Below are positions 10,012 through 22,737 of a stretch of DNA of 64,000 nt, in pieces. Both the position numbers and the translations under genes were made by a program. Position 1 is the first letter of the stretch; each line of letters starts with the position of its first letter. The notes beneath the pieces were generated by a model, which was given only the letters and a program-made list of their open reading frames with translations, searched no databases and was not told the DNA's origin. Origin of the DNA: Halichondria panicea (taxonomy: Eukaryota; Porifera; Demospongiae; Suberitida; Halichondriidae); assembly GCF_963675165.1 (NCBI RefSeq), contig NC_087392.1:1317001-1381000 (forward strand). Reading direction: 5' to 3'.

Positions 10012-12020
10012 ATGAGGATGAGAAGGAAGTGTAAATCTATGTTGTGTGTGCTGGTGCTGGTGGCCTTGCTGAGTGGCCTCACAGTCCTGGTGGAGCTCAA
10101 CCATATCAAGCTCAGTGAGTGTACTCTACAGAGACAGTCAGGGCTGCATCTTTCATCACATCTGAGCTAGAGTTGCTGTTGTATCTGGCATGGTTTGGGC
10201 ATTAGCTTATAGTAGAACTTTCTTATCTACGTTTCAACCACTTGTCATGAGGTAGATTATATTTATATAATTGTCAGCGTATTTCTTTATTTTCTGCAGG
10301 CTTGGGAGTTGAAGACACCCAATCATCATCAACCAATGTCACCCCATCGTCACACTCTCGTCTCTGTCAGCCCACTCAGGCCTTGTGCAGTACCCCCCAC
10401 AGTCAGACCCCCCGTCGTGTCATCATCGCAGGGGCTCTCTCATTCGTTGGCTCGAGACTAGCTGCTCATCTGACTGCTAACGGACTCACTGTCTACGGCT
10501 TTGCCAGTACCAGTGATACTATACTAGAGGACAGGGTGATCTGGTATCGTAAGGAGCAATTGGCAGCTTCCGGAGTAGCCATAGAAATTATTGACCCGTC
10601 TAATGAAACACAACTGGAGAGAAAACTAATAACGTATTTATCAGAAGATACAGTAATAGTGTACGTGCCAACTCTGGACACGGGGAGTGACTCACGGCAG
10701 AATTCACACAAAGCTGAGCAATTTGTGAAATTATTAGAATTGGCACGCAAACGATCACCATGCACGGAAGTGATGCTAATATCAGACTTGACTGAAACTA
10801 CAGCAACTTGGACAGACACGTTTGAGCTATTACTGTCTTCGTATCACAGTGTGTATGATGTTCCCATGACAATACTAAGAGTGAGTGGTGTGTATGGGCC
10901 ATGGAGTGATGCAGCACTCTCATGGTACCACCCACTAGCCAGTGATCATGGACACACTGCAAGTAGCCGTCAGTTAGAGCTATGTTGGTATATCGATGAT
11001 ATGGTGGATGTGTTGTACAGAGCTGTTGCTAGAACTCACAGAACTGACTGTGAAGTAATTGATCTGGGTAGTTGTTTAACACAAGACATTCCTCTAACAG
11101 CGAAAATTAAGGAACTACACTTAGACAGATTTACAACAGAATTTGTGCAGACTCAAGATACAATTAATTCTTGGAATAAATTGAAAATTTACAAGAATCA
11201 ACTGCACACTATTGGTAGAGGAGTGATGAAGTCACTGTCTTGGGCTAAAGCATTCGAATCTTCTCAAGAGATGGACATGGTTAATAGAAACGTTGTCCTC
11301 ACCTCATACTTCACCAGCGAGCTAGATGCCCAGAGAGGAATACGCAAGAAATCAAATTGTTTCTCATACATCAGTGACTGGTACAAGAGTGTGGTGAGAC
11401 TTGGCATGTCTGCAGTGATATTCCATGATGGTTTAGGCCCAGAGTTCCAGCACAAACTAACCCAGTACCATCCCAGGGTGAGCTTCGAGTATGTGCCTTC
11501 TCTAAAGGGACGTAGTACCAATGATGCTCGTTTTTACTCCTACCTCAAATATCTGGAACACCATCCTGACATTCGCCATGTACTCCTAACTGATATAGCA
11601 GATGTTTCATTTCAAATGGACCCTTTCAAGCTCATGCATTTACTGGGTGAATGGTTATACATTGGATCCGATGTTGATACTTTTCCGAACATGGAAACCA
11701 TGCCATGGATGCAGGAACGTTTCACTAGCTGTTTCCGTAATTATTCGGTGGAGCGAGGCCTACCCCACACACTGACACAGATGAACACTGTATACAATGC
11801 TGGTGTTATAGGAGGCTCTAGGGAACTCATGCTGACGGTACTGACTAAAGTTGTTGCTTATCTTGACACCACCCCCCCTCAGTCAAACTGTAATATGCCT
11901 GCTGTGAATATAGCCGTGCACAAACATTTCTTTGAACGTGTGTTTACAGGTTACCCTCTAACGAGCAGGTTTCCATGGAGACAGGTGTCACCACAAGGAG
12001 TGTTTATACTGCACAAGTAA
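10012..12020 (+). CDS. Type II membrane epimerase-like / glycosyltransferase-like fusion
   Basis: Two exons, 10012-10114 and 10300-12020 (phase 1 junction). The N-terminus MRMRRKCKSML followed by CVLVLVALLSGLTVLV is a short basic tail plus one hydrophobic segment, a Golgi-type signal anchor. Residues about 65-330 form an NAD-epimerase-like Rossmann domain (RRVIIAGALSFVGSRLAAHL; later MTILRVSGVYGPW). The usual catalytic YxxxK site reads WTDTF here, so epimerase activity is doubtful. The C-terminal half (about 360-607) resembles a nucleotide-sugar transferase fold with the acidic motif VLLTDIADVSFQMDPF and the late motif NTVYNAGVIGG. It shares the epimerase-plus-transferase plan with the gene at 1-3658 but uses a different transferase family and has no EGF domains. 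Substrates are unknown. Confidence 0.85.
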
Positions 12021-12240
12021 CGATCACATGCTCATGCAAGATTTTAAAATTCAATATTTTTGACATTATATTTAAACTAACAGTATATACAGCATAATAA
12101 TTTGTTATAGTTGTGACACATGCACGAGTGCCACATGGGATATATTGGCTCAGTAACGTAGTGACTTAGGCCTGAGGGCATTTCTGCATGTATTCCCTTG
12201 GTATTTTTTAATCGCAATGCATTGTTTCATGTATTATAAC

Positions 12241-12343
12241 TAGCCTCGTTCCCAACTGAGTTGTCTCTAAAATAACGCTAGATTCTATATAGGCCGCCAA
12301 CCAACTTCGTTCTAAAAATCAGCCTGGGACCAATGCAAGGCTA
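12241..12343. mobile_element. 103-bp hairpin element, TAGCCTCGA family
   Basis: Imperfect inverted ends TAGCCTCGTTCCCAACTGAG and CAGCCTGGGACCAATGCAAG bound an AT-rich middle. It sits 3' of ARHGEF17 and is absent from the duplicate at 7705-7840, where the flanks are continuous. The family is shared with 1028-1082 and 7841-8916. Confidence 0.65.
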
Positions 12344-12543
12344 GTATAATTATATAACTGTACAGTGATGGCAAATCACATGATTCATACAATAAGTGAT
12401 GATTGAGTGCTGTGTATAAAGACTGAAAAGTGCAAATGATTTTCCTAGAGCTATACAATTAAGTTGAGCATAATAATTTAATAATATAAATTATAGAGTT
12501 CAGATAATAGAAACAATACAAAAAACCTTGATGGTTACGTACA

Positions 12544-15500
12544 TTACAATGATTGTTGAAAAGACCATAATAAAAGACAGTTACAAGTTTCGGGTATATC
12601 TTGTGATATAGTCATGGAAACCAAGTCCTCACAACCATTGCCACCGGTTACCAACAACGTAGTTTTATCTCGTACCACTGACGTCAGAAAGTTGATTGGT
12701 CCAACATGGCCCTTTGGTAGTGCAACAGGAATGGGTGGTTGTGTCAGAGTGAGTGGCTCAAACGAGTGTTGTATGACAGGCAGTGGAAATGCAACGGTGA
12801 CTCCAGCACTAGTGCCTGCAATAATATGGGTGGACGTGGCACAGAGGGCAGTCACTTGCAGAGAGGAGCTCTTGTGCTGTCTGATGATCGGGTTTAAGCC
12901 TGCATGAGGGAGAATAAAGCTAGGTCATCACATTACAGTTCATAGTAGTTATAATTATATAAGGTCGTATAATTATAGTGACATCAACTATATTATGCCG
13001 GTGATGGCTAGGAGGTTTGTGAGCACACGTGTACATATAACATACACATGCAACCATGACACACTTATTAAGACTAGGAGAGATTATCTCCTACATACTG
13101 CATGCAGCCAATGTTCTATTATTGTGTGTAACTGACCTTGTAGGATGCTCATAACGGCCAGTGTACAGTCCACACAGGTAAGGAGTTCCCCCGAGGGTAT
13201 GTGAAGGAGATAGAGGACGGGTGAGTCAACTACACTCACCCACACTCCACACGCCACACTCACAGCATCACAGATCACCTGACCAGACGGGAGGATAGCC
13301 AGTGGCTGTGTGCGTGGGTTAGGGATGTCATGATATTAAAATCATCAAAAAGTTGAACATTTTGTATGGTTATAACAGTACAATTAAACTTGTTTACACT
13401 ACTGTATATACATTACACAAAATACACCAGCTGACACAATGCGTGTAATATCTATGTGAGAGCAAGGTATCAGATGTTACTAAGTGGCTGAGTTTACTTG
13501 CGAACAACTCACAGTCAAAGTCTGTTTGTCAGCAGCAAGCGAGAATAAGGTACCTCCCGAGCACACCCCCACACTAGTCACGAGGGGCACACAGCTCACA
13601 ATAGACACATTACTCACACTCACGCGACTGACAGGACCCAAGCCTGGTGGGAAAACCATACAATAGCAATCAAGACGATAATGGCTAAATTGACTTTGAG
13701 CCAAGCTCTACAAATTAGTTTATCCATTTGTTGGCTACAATATCAACTCGTACACAAGAGACAGAGAAGCCTACCTGGACTACTAGAGCCATCAAATACG
13801 GCCAGAACTCCGTTAGAAAGTCCCACATACACAAAACTTTCATGGTATCTGTAAACAAATAAACAAGCACATATTGAGTGAGTTCAAGAGCAGATGTAAA
13901 CTCTATCAAAGGACACTGTCCATAAATCGTATGTATATGCATCCTTCTAAACACAGCTACAAAGAGATAGAAACACTTTACACGCTGTACATTTATGTCA
14001 ATGGCTGGGAATACCATACAAGTTTATCTAAATATGGACGTACTTGATGCATGTGATGGGGGCCTCCAACTGCACACACTGGCGATTGCTTCGGCTGCGA
14101 AGGTTATCTCCAGGACTGTACACAAACAGCTGTCCATTCTCAGTGCCCAACCACATGCAGTGATTACTCCCACTTCCTTCCAAGTCTACGTGGGGGGATT
14201 GTAGGGTCAAAGGTGAGAACCGTGCGATATCGAGTGGAGAAAACGGTGCCTCTTGATTGAGAGCGAGTGAGGGATCTGGGAATGGAGGGGCAGAGTTGGA
14301 CCTTATCTGTCTCAAGTCAATTAAGAGCCTGTCCTTGGGATGGATGATCTGGCCAGACATGTGATCTAAAGTCTCACCATTCTCTCTTGTAACAATGAGT
14401 GAATCGTCTAGAATACTAGCATCATCGTTAAGATTACTGACCAATGTACTGGCCTCTTCATCGAGAATACTGACTTGGTCGCTGCAAGAAGAGAGAGAGC
14501 TAGAGGAGCCGAAAGATTCGATTGAGACAGTAGGTAGGAGAGAGGACTCGCTCGTGGGTGGAGTGTGGGGGTCGATGGGGACGGCAGCAATGCAGTTGAA
14601 TCGAGAATCTGAAACGGTGATGTTAGCAAGGGTATGTGATGGTGTGGAGGGGAGGAGGTCGACAATGGAGATTTGTCCCACATTAGTGTCCCCAGCACAC
14701 ATCCACAGACAGTTGGAGGACTCACAGTCCACAGGCAAACCGATGGATCCACACGTCAACTGAAGGGGAAGAGAATATAGTATGTACACATATTATATAA
14801 TGGTACATTTGACAAAATGGAGTTGAAAATCTGTACTATTTAAACTCTTAACTATCTAACATCGACTTCACTGCTGAGTTTTACCGATCTATTTTCTCAC
14901 CTCTGTGCCTACCCTGCCTGACTGGAGGGCCATTGATTGGACAAATGTGAATTCAGAAAACAAGTCATTTGGAACTTGGGGGACGGGGGAAGTGGGTGGG
15001 GCCAATCTTGTATAGGGTGGAGCCTGTTGGTCAGCATCCGATTTAGCCTTAATGAAATCTACCTCCCAAGAGCTACGAATTCTGCAATTAAAGAAAGGAA
15101 AGTGTCAACAGAGTAGTTAACCATAATCGACACAAAAATGCCCCAATTTACATAATCTCAAGACCCCACATAAACAGTCTCCTATAGTATAGACTCACCT
15201 TTGAGAGGGGAACACCACTGTGTACTGTGTTGGTGAGGGTGTCACATACGAGACTAGGTCAATACGACCAGACTCCACCGGGAGATTCTCCAGCTCAGTT
15301 CGTTTTTCAGCTATTCTCTCCCGAACGTCTGCTTGTAAGTTCTTTAGAGTAGTGGCTAGAGACTGTGTGTGTGTTTGTGGTGCCATGATAATGATATAGG
15401 GACAGATAGCCTGAGGGAGTTTCCAGTGTACACAAGCAGTTGTAACAGTACCTAGCACACATCAAAAGGGGAGCAGCTGTGGTGATCTTGTGTATGGTGA

Positions 15501-16497
15501 GAGAAACCATTGAAGGTTATTTAGTTAGGGGAAGTGTTGTCAACCAGGTGATGTTGAGCTAATCACATTATTATGCTGATGTGTAAATTGCACATGTGTA
15601 AGTATTGTGAGATTTGTGATCGTGTGAGTGTTGTGTGTGGTGTGGGGGTGTACCTGGTGAGGGGTGTGGAGGGTGATACTCTGCTCCACCATCTGCTGTA
15701 GAGTCTTCTCATCTCTCTTGAAGTTGTCCAGTATCTTCTCTATGGTGTTCTGTTTCCTCTTGTCAAAAGTTGGACCTGGGATACATTTATAGCAAATATA
15801 GCATTGGCAATATGACACCTGCCCCTAGTAGAGAAAAGACAGCCCCCACATGGCAGCCCATTCAGGCCCGAAACTACCATAATCCATTTACTGAATAGAC
15901 CACTGAATACCTGGCTGACCATAACAGACACCAGTGGGTCCAGTTATGGCATGTAATTCTACGTAAAACTCTTACTCTCTATTAGCTACAGTACATGATT
16001 GGATGTATGAACATGCACAGACAATAGAAACATGTACGCTGTATACATAACAACCAATGAGACTAACCAAAATATTGACAGCAAGATAAACAGGATAAAC
16101 AGGATAAACAATGGCTAAACCAGAGACTGTTTATATAGTGACTGGCGTATGAGTATAATTATGTCACCTTGTAACTGCGCCCGTGAGACCTTTGTGAGAG
16201 GAACGTGCCACTTGACCGTGTGTTTGAGAGCGTCTGAAAACGGTGAGTTGAGGTTAAGGAGAGAGCCTCGGATGAACCCTGTACTCTTGCGTCGGGCACA
16301 CGCACACACCACCATGTCCGAGAACAGAATGAGGAATCGATCTCTCTTCTGCACATTGCCCTTCTGTGGAGGCCGGGAGAGGTGGCCATGAACAAGAGGG
16401 AGGGTGGGTGATATTAATAGATGGATAGAATGCATGTGATTGACTTACAATCTCAGTGACCATATCGTAGCGAATAAATCTGCTGTGAGGCTTTATC

Positions 16498-16528
<31 letters not shown>

Positions 16529-19500
16529 GTTATAGAGCAATGATCAGGTGGATGTGTACAAACGATGCATTAGACACGGTCTTTTAACACACGGATCCAC
16601 TTAATTAATTTAGAACTGCTACTTCAATATGTTCCTGAAAACAGTCAACATGCAACTAAACATCCCTCAACATGGCCTCAATATACGTACATGGGTCATA
16701 ACTGTATCAAGTGTACGACAATTTTAACGGTTTCTACAAGTGTATTATCACAATCACATCATATTATCCACTAATTAGGAGCAATAGGAATTCCAGTTAT
16801 GATAGAGACACAATTCTCTACACACTAATACGTTCACAAGAGACAGAGCTACACACCTGTGCGAGACCTTCCACGGCTGTGATGAGCTCCCTCTGTTCCT
16901 CCAGCCTCCCTCTCTCTCGTTCACTGGCATTCACTCTCTCTGCCAGAGCCGTGAGTTCCCCCAGGGCCTGTTGAAGAGGGGCGTGGTCAGGATGACCCAC
17001 AGATGTGTGCTTGAGCAAGTCCTTGATGAAGAGAACGTAGCGAGGTATTCTCTGGACTGGCTTTATGAGGAGATCGTCGAGTGTGAAACGACCCTTGCTG
17101 TCTTTGGCTCGTTGCTGGAGGATGAATGGTGTCTTAAATTAGCAAACAATTAAGGAAGAGCTATAGAAATGGTACTGCTGAAAATAACTTGTATGTAAGA
17201 TACTCAGTTCAAGTGAACATTACCTCAAGGAACTTTGCAAACACAGTTTTGGCCTGTTTAGCAATCTCTATAGCAGACTTGGCTCTCATGAAATTTCCAA
17301 TGAACTTCCTGTAGACGTCCATAAGATGACACTTCGAAAACTATAAGGAGAGAGCACAGTTAGCATGATTATTCTGAGGGCAGGGCTGGGAATTCAGTCC
17401 AATTTGTGACCATGAACATGTGATACTCACACTCCCACAACTTCTACACACTCTTTGATTACACAGGGGTGAAAGAGATGAAATATTAGAGCTCTGGTGT
17501 GTCTATATCTCATTATAGTCCATTAGTCTTGACCACATACATGCCTAATACTGTGTACAGTACATCAGAGCACACACACAGAGAGAGAGACAAACAGACA
17601 CCTACTGTATTGACAAAAACATCTCCTATCTTGCTCTCAGGAGTCCAGCCCTCCACTCGGGCTACCACTTGTCCTAGAAACTTCTCGTGAAGTTGGTAAA
17701 TTTCTGGTATTTGGTGGAAGATGTCTTTGGCCAGGTGTGGTTCTATGAGGGCAATGGCCTGAGGGCGATGAAGGGGCTCCATGTACACCTGTGTGTGTGT
17801 GTGGGAGGGGGGGGTTGTGAGTGTGCTTGTGTTTGCAAATATTATTGCACTCAGGAAAATATAGAGGATGCATTTACAAAAGATTATAAAGCCTGTAAAA
17901 TTTCTCACTTCCTTTGCTCACCTTAATGACAGTACGAAGACTTTGAACGTACGATTGTTCTGTCTCCAGGAGAAACCTTACCACATGGTGCCTCATCTCA
18001 TGCTGTGTGTGTGTGCATGTGTGTGTACAGTGTTGTGAAAAGTGTTGCAAATCAGCAGAGATAAACCATCCTAGTAAGGAAATAAGTCATCAAAGCAAAA
18101 CTCCTAATTACTACTTGCCCTCAAAGGAAACAATCATACCCCTAAGCAAACTACAGTAATTCATTTAATTACCCATCCTGGTTTTGGTGTGAGCTTAGTC
18201 TCCCTGACGCAAAACGTATTCCTTTTCTTTAGATGTGAGCCTCTTGGACTGGATTCATTCAAAGTAGGACTCCGACTGCCTCGAGGACTGTCCAGCTCCG
18301 GATCAAGTTGGGCAGGGTCAGAAAGCTTTCGTTGACGGGAACGAGTGGTGGTCATATGATTTTCTTGTGATTTCCATACATTCGGAGAGTTGCTTCTACT
18401 TGGAGGAGAGCTTACAGAGCGTCTAAGCGTTGGCTCACTGCGAAGGCTCAGAGAGAGGGATTCGACACTGTCTTGTCTTGAAGAGAGGCCTGAAAATGTC
18501 GGGCTGATATCTGGACTTTCTGTGTTTGTTCTCACAGGAATGTACAAAGGAACGCGAGGTTGATGTCTCAATTCCTCTTCTTCTTCAATAGAATGGAAAT
18601 CCCGACAAGAGCCAAAGTGATTCTTGAGGAGAGCTCCCCCCTCGTGATGAGGGTGTACAGGCACTGGTCCCCAATGTCCACTCGAATCAATCTCTTCAGT
18701 TCCAGTCCTCCGTTGTAAATCGTGAACACTTGATGACCCACTTATTCGACTGTTCCTCCTAGTAGTTAGGATAGGACTTGAGGGGGCGTCATATTGGTCT
18801 TCAGTAGCCCGTTTCGATTTTCCTAAAAACCCCAACGTCCGTCTTTTCTTGTCACTCCCACCTCCAAACGAGAATGTTATTGCTCGGCTAATTTTTTTCG
18901 GCTTTCTTGATCCGCCTGACGAAGCCTTGCCGGTATCTGTGGCTGTTTTTCTCGCCAGGATTCTGCCGTGGTTGCTACTCATGTCCTGTGTTGGTGAGAG
19001 TTGAGCAGGTGGTGTTAACGAGGGCTCTCGAGAGTCGGTTAGTAGGGGACTTTTGCAAGCAGGTAGACTGCTACTACTCCTGGATAACTTGCTGTGATGT
19101 GAACACAGTGACTTAGAACGACCAATTCTCACTTTAGAACTTGAATGTTTACTACTATCTGACTGTTTTTCGTTTTCAGGATGGACTGCTTTCTGTTTAG
19201 GAGGTTGTTGTAGGATGCTGCTTGTTATTGCTGTGCTTTTTGTTGCTGTGTCTAGACTTAATGACCTTGCTCTCTTTAGCTCCTTGTCGAGTATCCTAAC
19301 AGGGACAGTTTGTAAGAGGGATGCTTGCTTTCTGCTCCAAGTTCCACCATCAGAATGACGCAGAGACAGAATCACTTTTGGTCTTGGCAGTGTAGGGTAG
19401 CCATTAATATCGGAGTAATTGTCTGGTTCTGAGAGCTCTAGTATTTCCTGGTGGAGTGGAGTGGAACCTAATCCCGTAGGAGGAATGGGGTTAGGTTTCT

Positions 19501-19546
19501 TAGTTTGCAGGAGTGGCATTCTACCTTGAACTTTAGCGAAGCTCAT
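12544..19546 (-). CDS. ARHGEF17: Rho guanine-nucleotide exchange factor, ARHGEF17-like
   Basis: About 15 exons. The first large exon (18173-19546) encodes about 460 Ser/Arg-rich, probably disordered residues. The DH domain spans about 16860-18001 (LLETEQSYVQSLRTVIK; HQIPEIYQLHEKFLGQV; KPVQRIPRYVLFIKDLLKHT). A PH-like domain follows (about 16170-16500, KRDRFLILFSDMVVCACA), then a helical linker (15199-15770). The C-terminal half is a WD40-like propeller (MWLGTENGQLFVYSPGDN; LNPIIRQHKSSSLQVTAL; VVRDKTTLLVTGGNGCEDL) with a Ser-rich insert (about 14330-14620), as in ARHGEF17. It ends LLLWSFQQSL at the stop 12544-12546. The family activates RhoA at the cell cortex. DH and propeller wording favour ARHGEF17 over ARHGEF10. 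The start at 19546 (MSFAKVQGRMPLL) is the first ATG; an upstream exon is possible because a TTTTGTAG acceptor-like site precedes it. Confidence 0.88.
16501..16529. repeat. (GT)n microsatellite
   Basis: A GT run lies in the intron between the two PH-coding exons of ARHGEF17; on the gene's strand it is a CA run just before the acceptor. Confidence 0.9.
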
Positions 19547-19903
19547 GTCATAGCCTACAAAATTCACTTAGCGAGCTCTAGCTAGTTTACACAAGAGAGC
19601 TAAAGTTATAGAGTAGTACTATAGTATCTTGGCAATCAGGACAGAATCTTTACAAGTTGTTTTCGTGGGTGCACATGTTAAGCTATAAATATCATTAATT
19701 AATAACAGGAAGAAAACCAACATCCTTGTGTGTGTAATGTGTAACCAGGAAGTAAACAAGCATTCAGTACGCCCATCTTTTCACCCCACCGTCACGCCCC
19801 CCCTTTTTTTAATAATAACATCACATGAGTGTTTATACTGCACCACACAAGCAAGCTAGAGCTAGCTAGCTACTCAGAGAACCACTGAACTCCACGCTAA
19901 GAG

Positions 19904-22608
19904 ATGAAGCATGTACCAAAAATTCTCCTCTTGCTTGCTGTCAGCTGCTCCTTGGCCATTGGACAGGATAACTATACATGTGATGTGGACTTCAAGACTT
20001 GGAACAAAACCTCTTTCCCTCCAGTCTGCACTGCTGATGAATGGATCTGCTTTACAACATCAGGAGGCAAGTATTGTGTGCTTTAAGTAACTTATTGACC
20101 TCTTTGAACCCTTCAGGAATGAATCAGACTGGCGGAAGCATAGATAAAACTCGCTGTGGTGACGCTTGTAATTCCAAGGATGGAAGTCAAATGTGGATAG
20201 GGTTTTTGGGAGCTGCAATCGCAATTGTGTTTTTTGGCTCCAATTTTATTCCTGTAAAAAAGTTTGAAACTGGAGACGGTAAGCAACCCGTTAATTGATT
20301 GTTGAACGTTACCAAGAGTTCATTAGAGTTCAAATGAGCTCTTGACGTTACTCATGTACTCCATCCCCCTCAGGCATGTTTTTTCAGTGGGTGCTGTGTG
20401 TTGGTATCTGGCTGGTGGGTTTGGTGGTAAACATGATCCAAAATCAGCCGCCTATTTTCCTGCCTGCCCTCGTTGGAGGAATTAGTTGGACCACAGGTGA
20501 GCGACTGCTACAGATCAAACTGATTGAGAATTATGTCGTAAATGAAATTTTCTACAGGTAACCTTCTGGTGGTGCCTATCATAAAACTGATTGGTCTCAC
20601 CATGGGGTTGACTGTGTGGGGGGTCACTAACATGTTGGCTGGCTGGTTCACTGGAGTGTGAGTACACACACCACACTACCTTATTACCGTATAGCCGGTT
20701 TTTTCGAGTCACTAAATTTTCGAGGTTTTCACAGATTGATCGAACCTCGAAATTTTTTTACAAATTTGAGCAATCTGCAAACATTTTGTGCCTCGAAAAT
20801 AACCAGCTATAAGATACTGCCGTTTATTAATTACAGGGTCATACTTGACCAGGAAGTTAGTTGCCCTGGTCTCAACTATGGAGGAGTGGCTGTGGTTGTT
20901 GTGAGGTGAGCTGATCTAAAACTCTCTCAAAGGATAATTCAGTGTCTACCCTATAGTGTGATTGTTCTTGCTTTTGTCAAGAGCGAAGGAAAGAAGACCA
21001 GCTCCACCAGCGCTACATCTGATCCTCCAATTAACGAAACAACCCGACTGTTGAGCAGCAGGACTTCTTCTCTGGAGGGATCTCTACGTGCTAGGGTGGT
21101 AAATATCTCTTCACTATTGTCACCGTTTGTATAGCTGCATGCATGATGATACTGTTTGTGTTATAGCTTCAACAAAACGAGAAGAAAGGTTCAATTCAGC
21201 GAGATGTAGAAAAAGTCGTCTTCAATAGCGGCGCCACCTCTTCCAATCCAGCACCTCAAGACGTTGACCTGATCAAGCCTGAGGACGCAGATGCATCTTG
21301 GGTGGATCGCTTTGCTGAGCGTCCCATCATCAGCAAAGTATTGTAAGCAACAGTCACACAGTACTGATCATACCTACTGATTGTCTGTCTGTGTGCACAG
21401 GGCCTTCTCTCTGTGTGTGGTGGCTGGGCTGCTGTTTGGATTCCAGTTTCTGCCAATTCAGTTCTTGAAGTATTGCGACGATGGGGCCCATTCTTGTCAA
21501 GGTGTGATTCAATTACCACTTTCCTATAACTGTTATGTATACATATTTACTTTCTACTTCAGATTTGGACTATGTCTTCAGTGACTATTGTGGTATCCTC
21601 TTCACAAGTACCTTCTATTTCATAATATACTGTGCAGTGTCGAAAAACAAGCCAAAAGTCTACCCTCGTTTGATTCTGCCTGGTCTTATCTCAGGCATTA
21701 TGTGGGGTATAGCTATGAGTAAGTTAGAGTTTCATCTTGTATATGTACAAAATGATATATACGAATTCTCTTTGTATTCTCAGCTGCTTGGTTCTTGGCT
21801 AATCAACACTTATCTTTGGCTGTCAGCTTTCCAATTGTCACTGCTGTAAGTGATCACTCTACCTCCCTATTCTCCACCCTCTATTAATGAGCCCTCCCTC
21901 CCCCTCTAGGGTCCTGGCTTTGTGAGCTCAGCGTGGGGAATACTGGTCTATAGGGAGATAAAGGTAGTGTGGGCATTCAGTGTGTAGGTAGATCACAGCT
22001 CTGTGTGGGGAATACTGGTCTATAGAGAGATAAAGGTAGTGTGGGAATTCAGTGTGTAGGTAGATCACAGCTCAGTGTGGGGAATACTGGTCTATAGAGA
22101 GATAAAGGTAGTGTGGGCATTCAGTGTGTAGGTAGATCACAGCTCTGTGTGGGGAATACTGGTCTATAGAGAGATAAAGGTAGTGTGGGCATTCAGTGTG
22201 TAGGTAGATCACAGCTCTGTGTGGGGAATACTGGTCTATAGAGAGATAAAGGTAGTGTGAGCATTCAGTGTGTAGGTAGATCACAGCTCAGTGTAGGGAA
22301 TACTGGTCTATAGAGAGATAAAGGTAGTGTGGGCACTCAGTGTGTAGGTAGATCACAGCTCAGTGTGGGGAATACTGGTCTATAGAGAGATAAAGGTAGT
22401 GTGGGCATTCAGTGTGTAGGTAGATCACATGATGCCATCGATTGTATTGTTGGTTGATTGTGTATAACTTGCTTTGGAATAACTGTTTATTGTTGCTTGT
22501 TCGATTATGCAGGGTTGGCGAAACATTATCCTCTTCTTTGTTGCCTTCATCATATCGGCCTGTGGTCTGATAATGGACTCTCTCTCCAAGTGCACCGTTT
22601 CATGTTGA
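19904..22608 (+). CDS. TMEM144: TMEM144 multi-pass membrane transporter-like protein
   Basis: The start at 19904 opens a signal-peptide-like leader (ILLLLAVSCSLAIGQ) and a short Cys-containing luminal segment absent from human TMEM144. The core matches the family closely: FFGSNFIPVKKFETGDGMFF, VGIWLVGLVVNMI, LLVVPIIKLIGLTMGLTVWG, DLDYVFSDYCGILFTSTFYF, LPGLISGIMWGIAMTAWF, VSFPIVTAGPGFVSSAWGIL. About ten membrane segments are expected, as in the drug/metabolite transporter fold. The transported substrate is unknown. A cytosolic loop (about 20957-21330) is Ser/Thr-rich. Twelve exons are readable. The first intron uses a GC-AG boundary (G|GCAAGT at 20067). The last intron carries a 72-bp tandem array copied from the preceding exon. 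The stop is at 22606-22608. Confidence 0.9.
20685..20817. mobile_element. 133-bp MITE, TACCGTATAGC family
   Basis: The left end TACCGTATAGCCGGTTTTTT and the right end CCAGCTATAAGATA are imperfect inverted copies. The interior has several CCTCGAAAAT-like blocks in both orientations. It lies inside a TMEM144 intron. Confidence 0.6.
21926..22429 (+). repeat. 72-bp tandem array containing exon end and 5' splice site
   Basis: Seven units with an exact 72-base period. The first unit is the real 3' end of a TMEM144 exon (GTGGGGAATACTGGTCTATA, then GGGAGATAAAG|GTAGTG). Later units begin at 22005, 22077, 22149, 22221, 22293 and 22365 relative to the GTGGGG landmark and differ by only one to three bases. 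Each repeats the donor-like AAAG|GTAGTG and ends GATCACAG, which resembles an acceptor. Confidence 0.95.
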
Positions 22609-22737
22609 AGCCACTTTCTCTTTACACCATATTCAATTATTCACTAGACTGACTTGTCTTTAATAAGCTAGTGTATGCAGATCGAGCTTTATTATTTTTT
22701 ACTTGTATTTGTGTCTGTTATGAATACACCCACCCCT

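Noticed and set aside
9502-10104. 200-residue minus-strand frame opposite the second fusion gene
   Set aside because: It runs through a MITE and the antisense of the signal-anchor exon; a chance frame.
22072-22284. Repeated-peptide frame antisense to the TMEM144 intron
   Set aside because: A by-product of the 72-bp array, which stays open because 72 is divisible by three.
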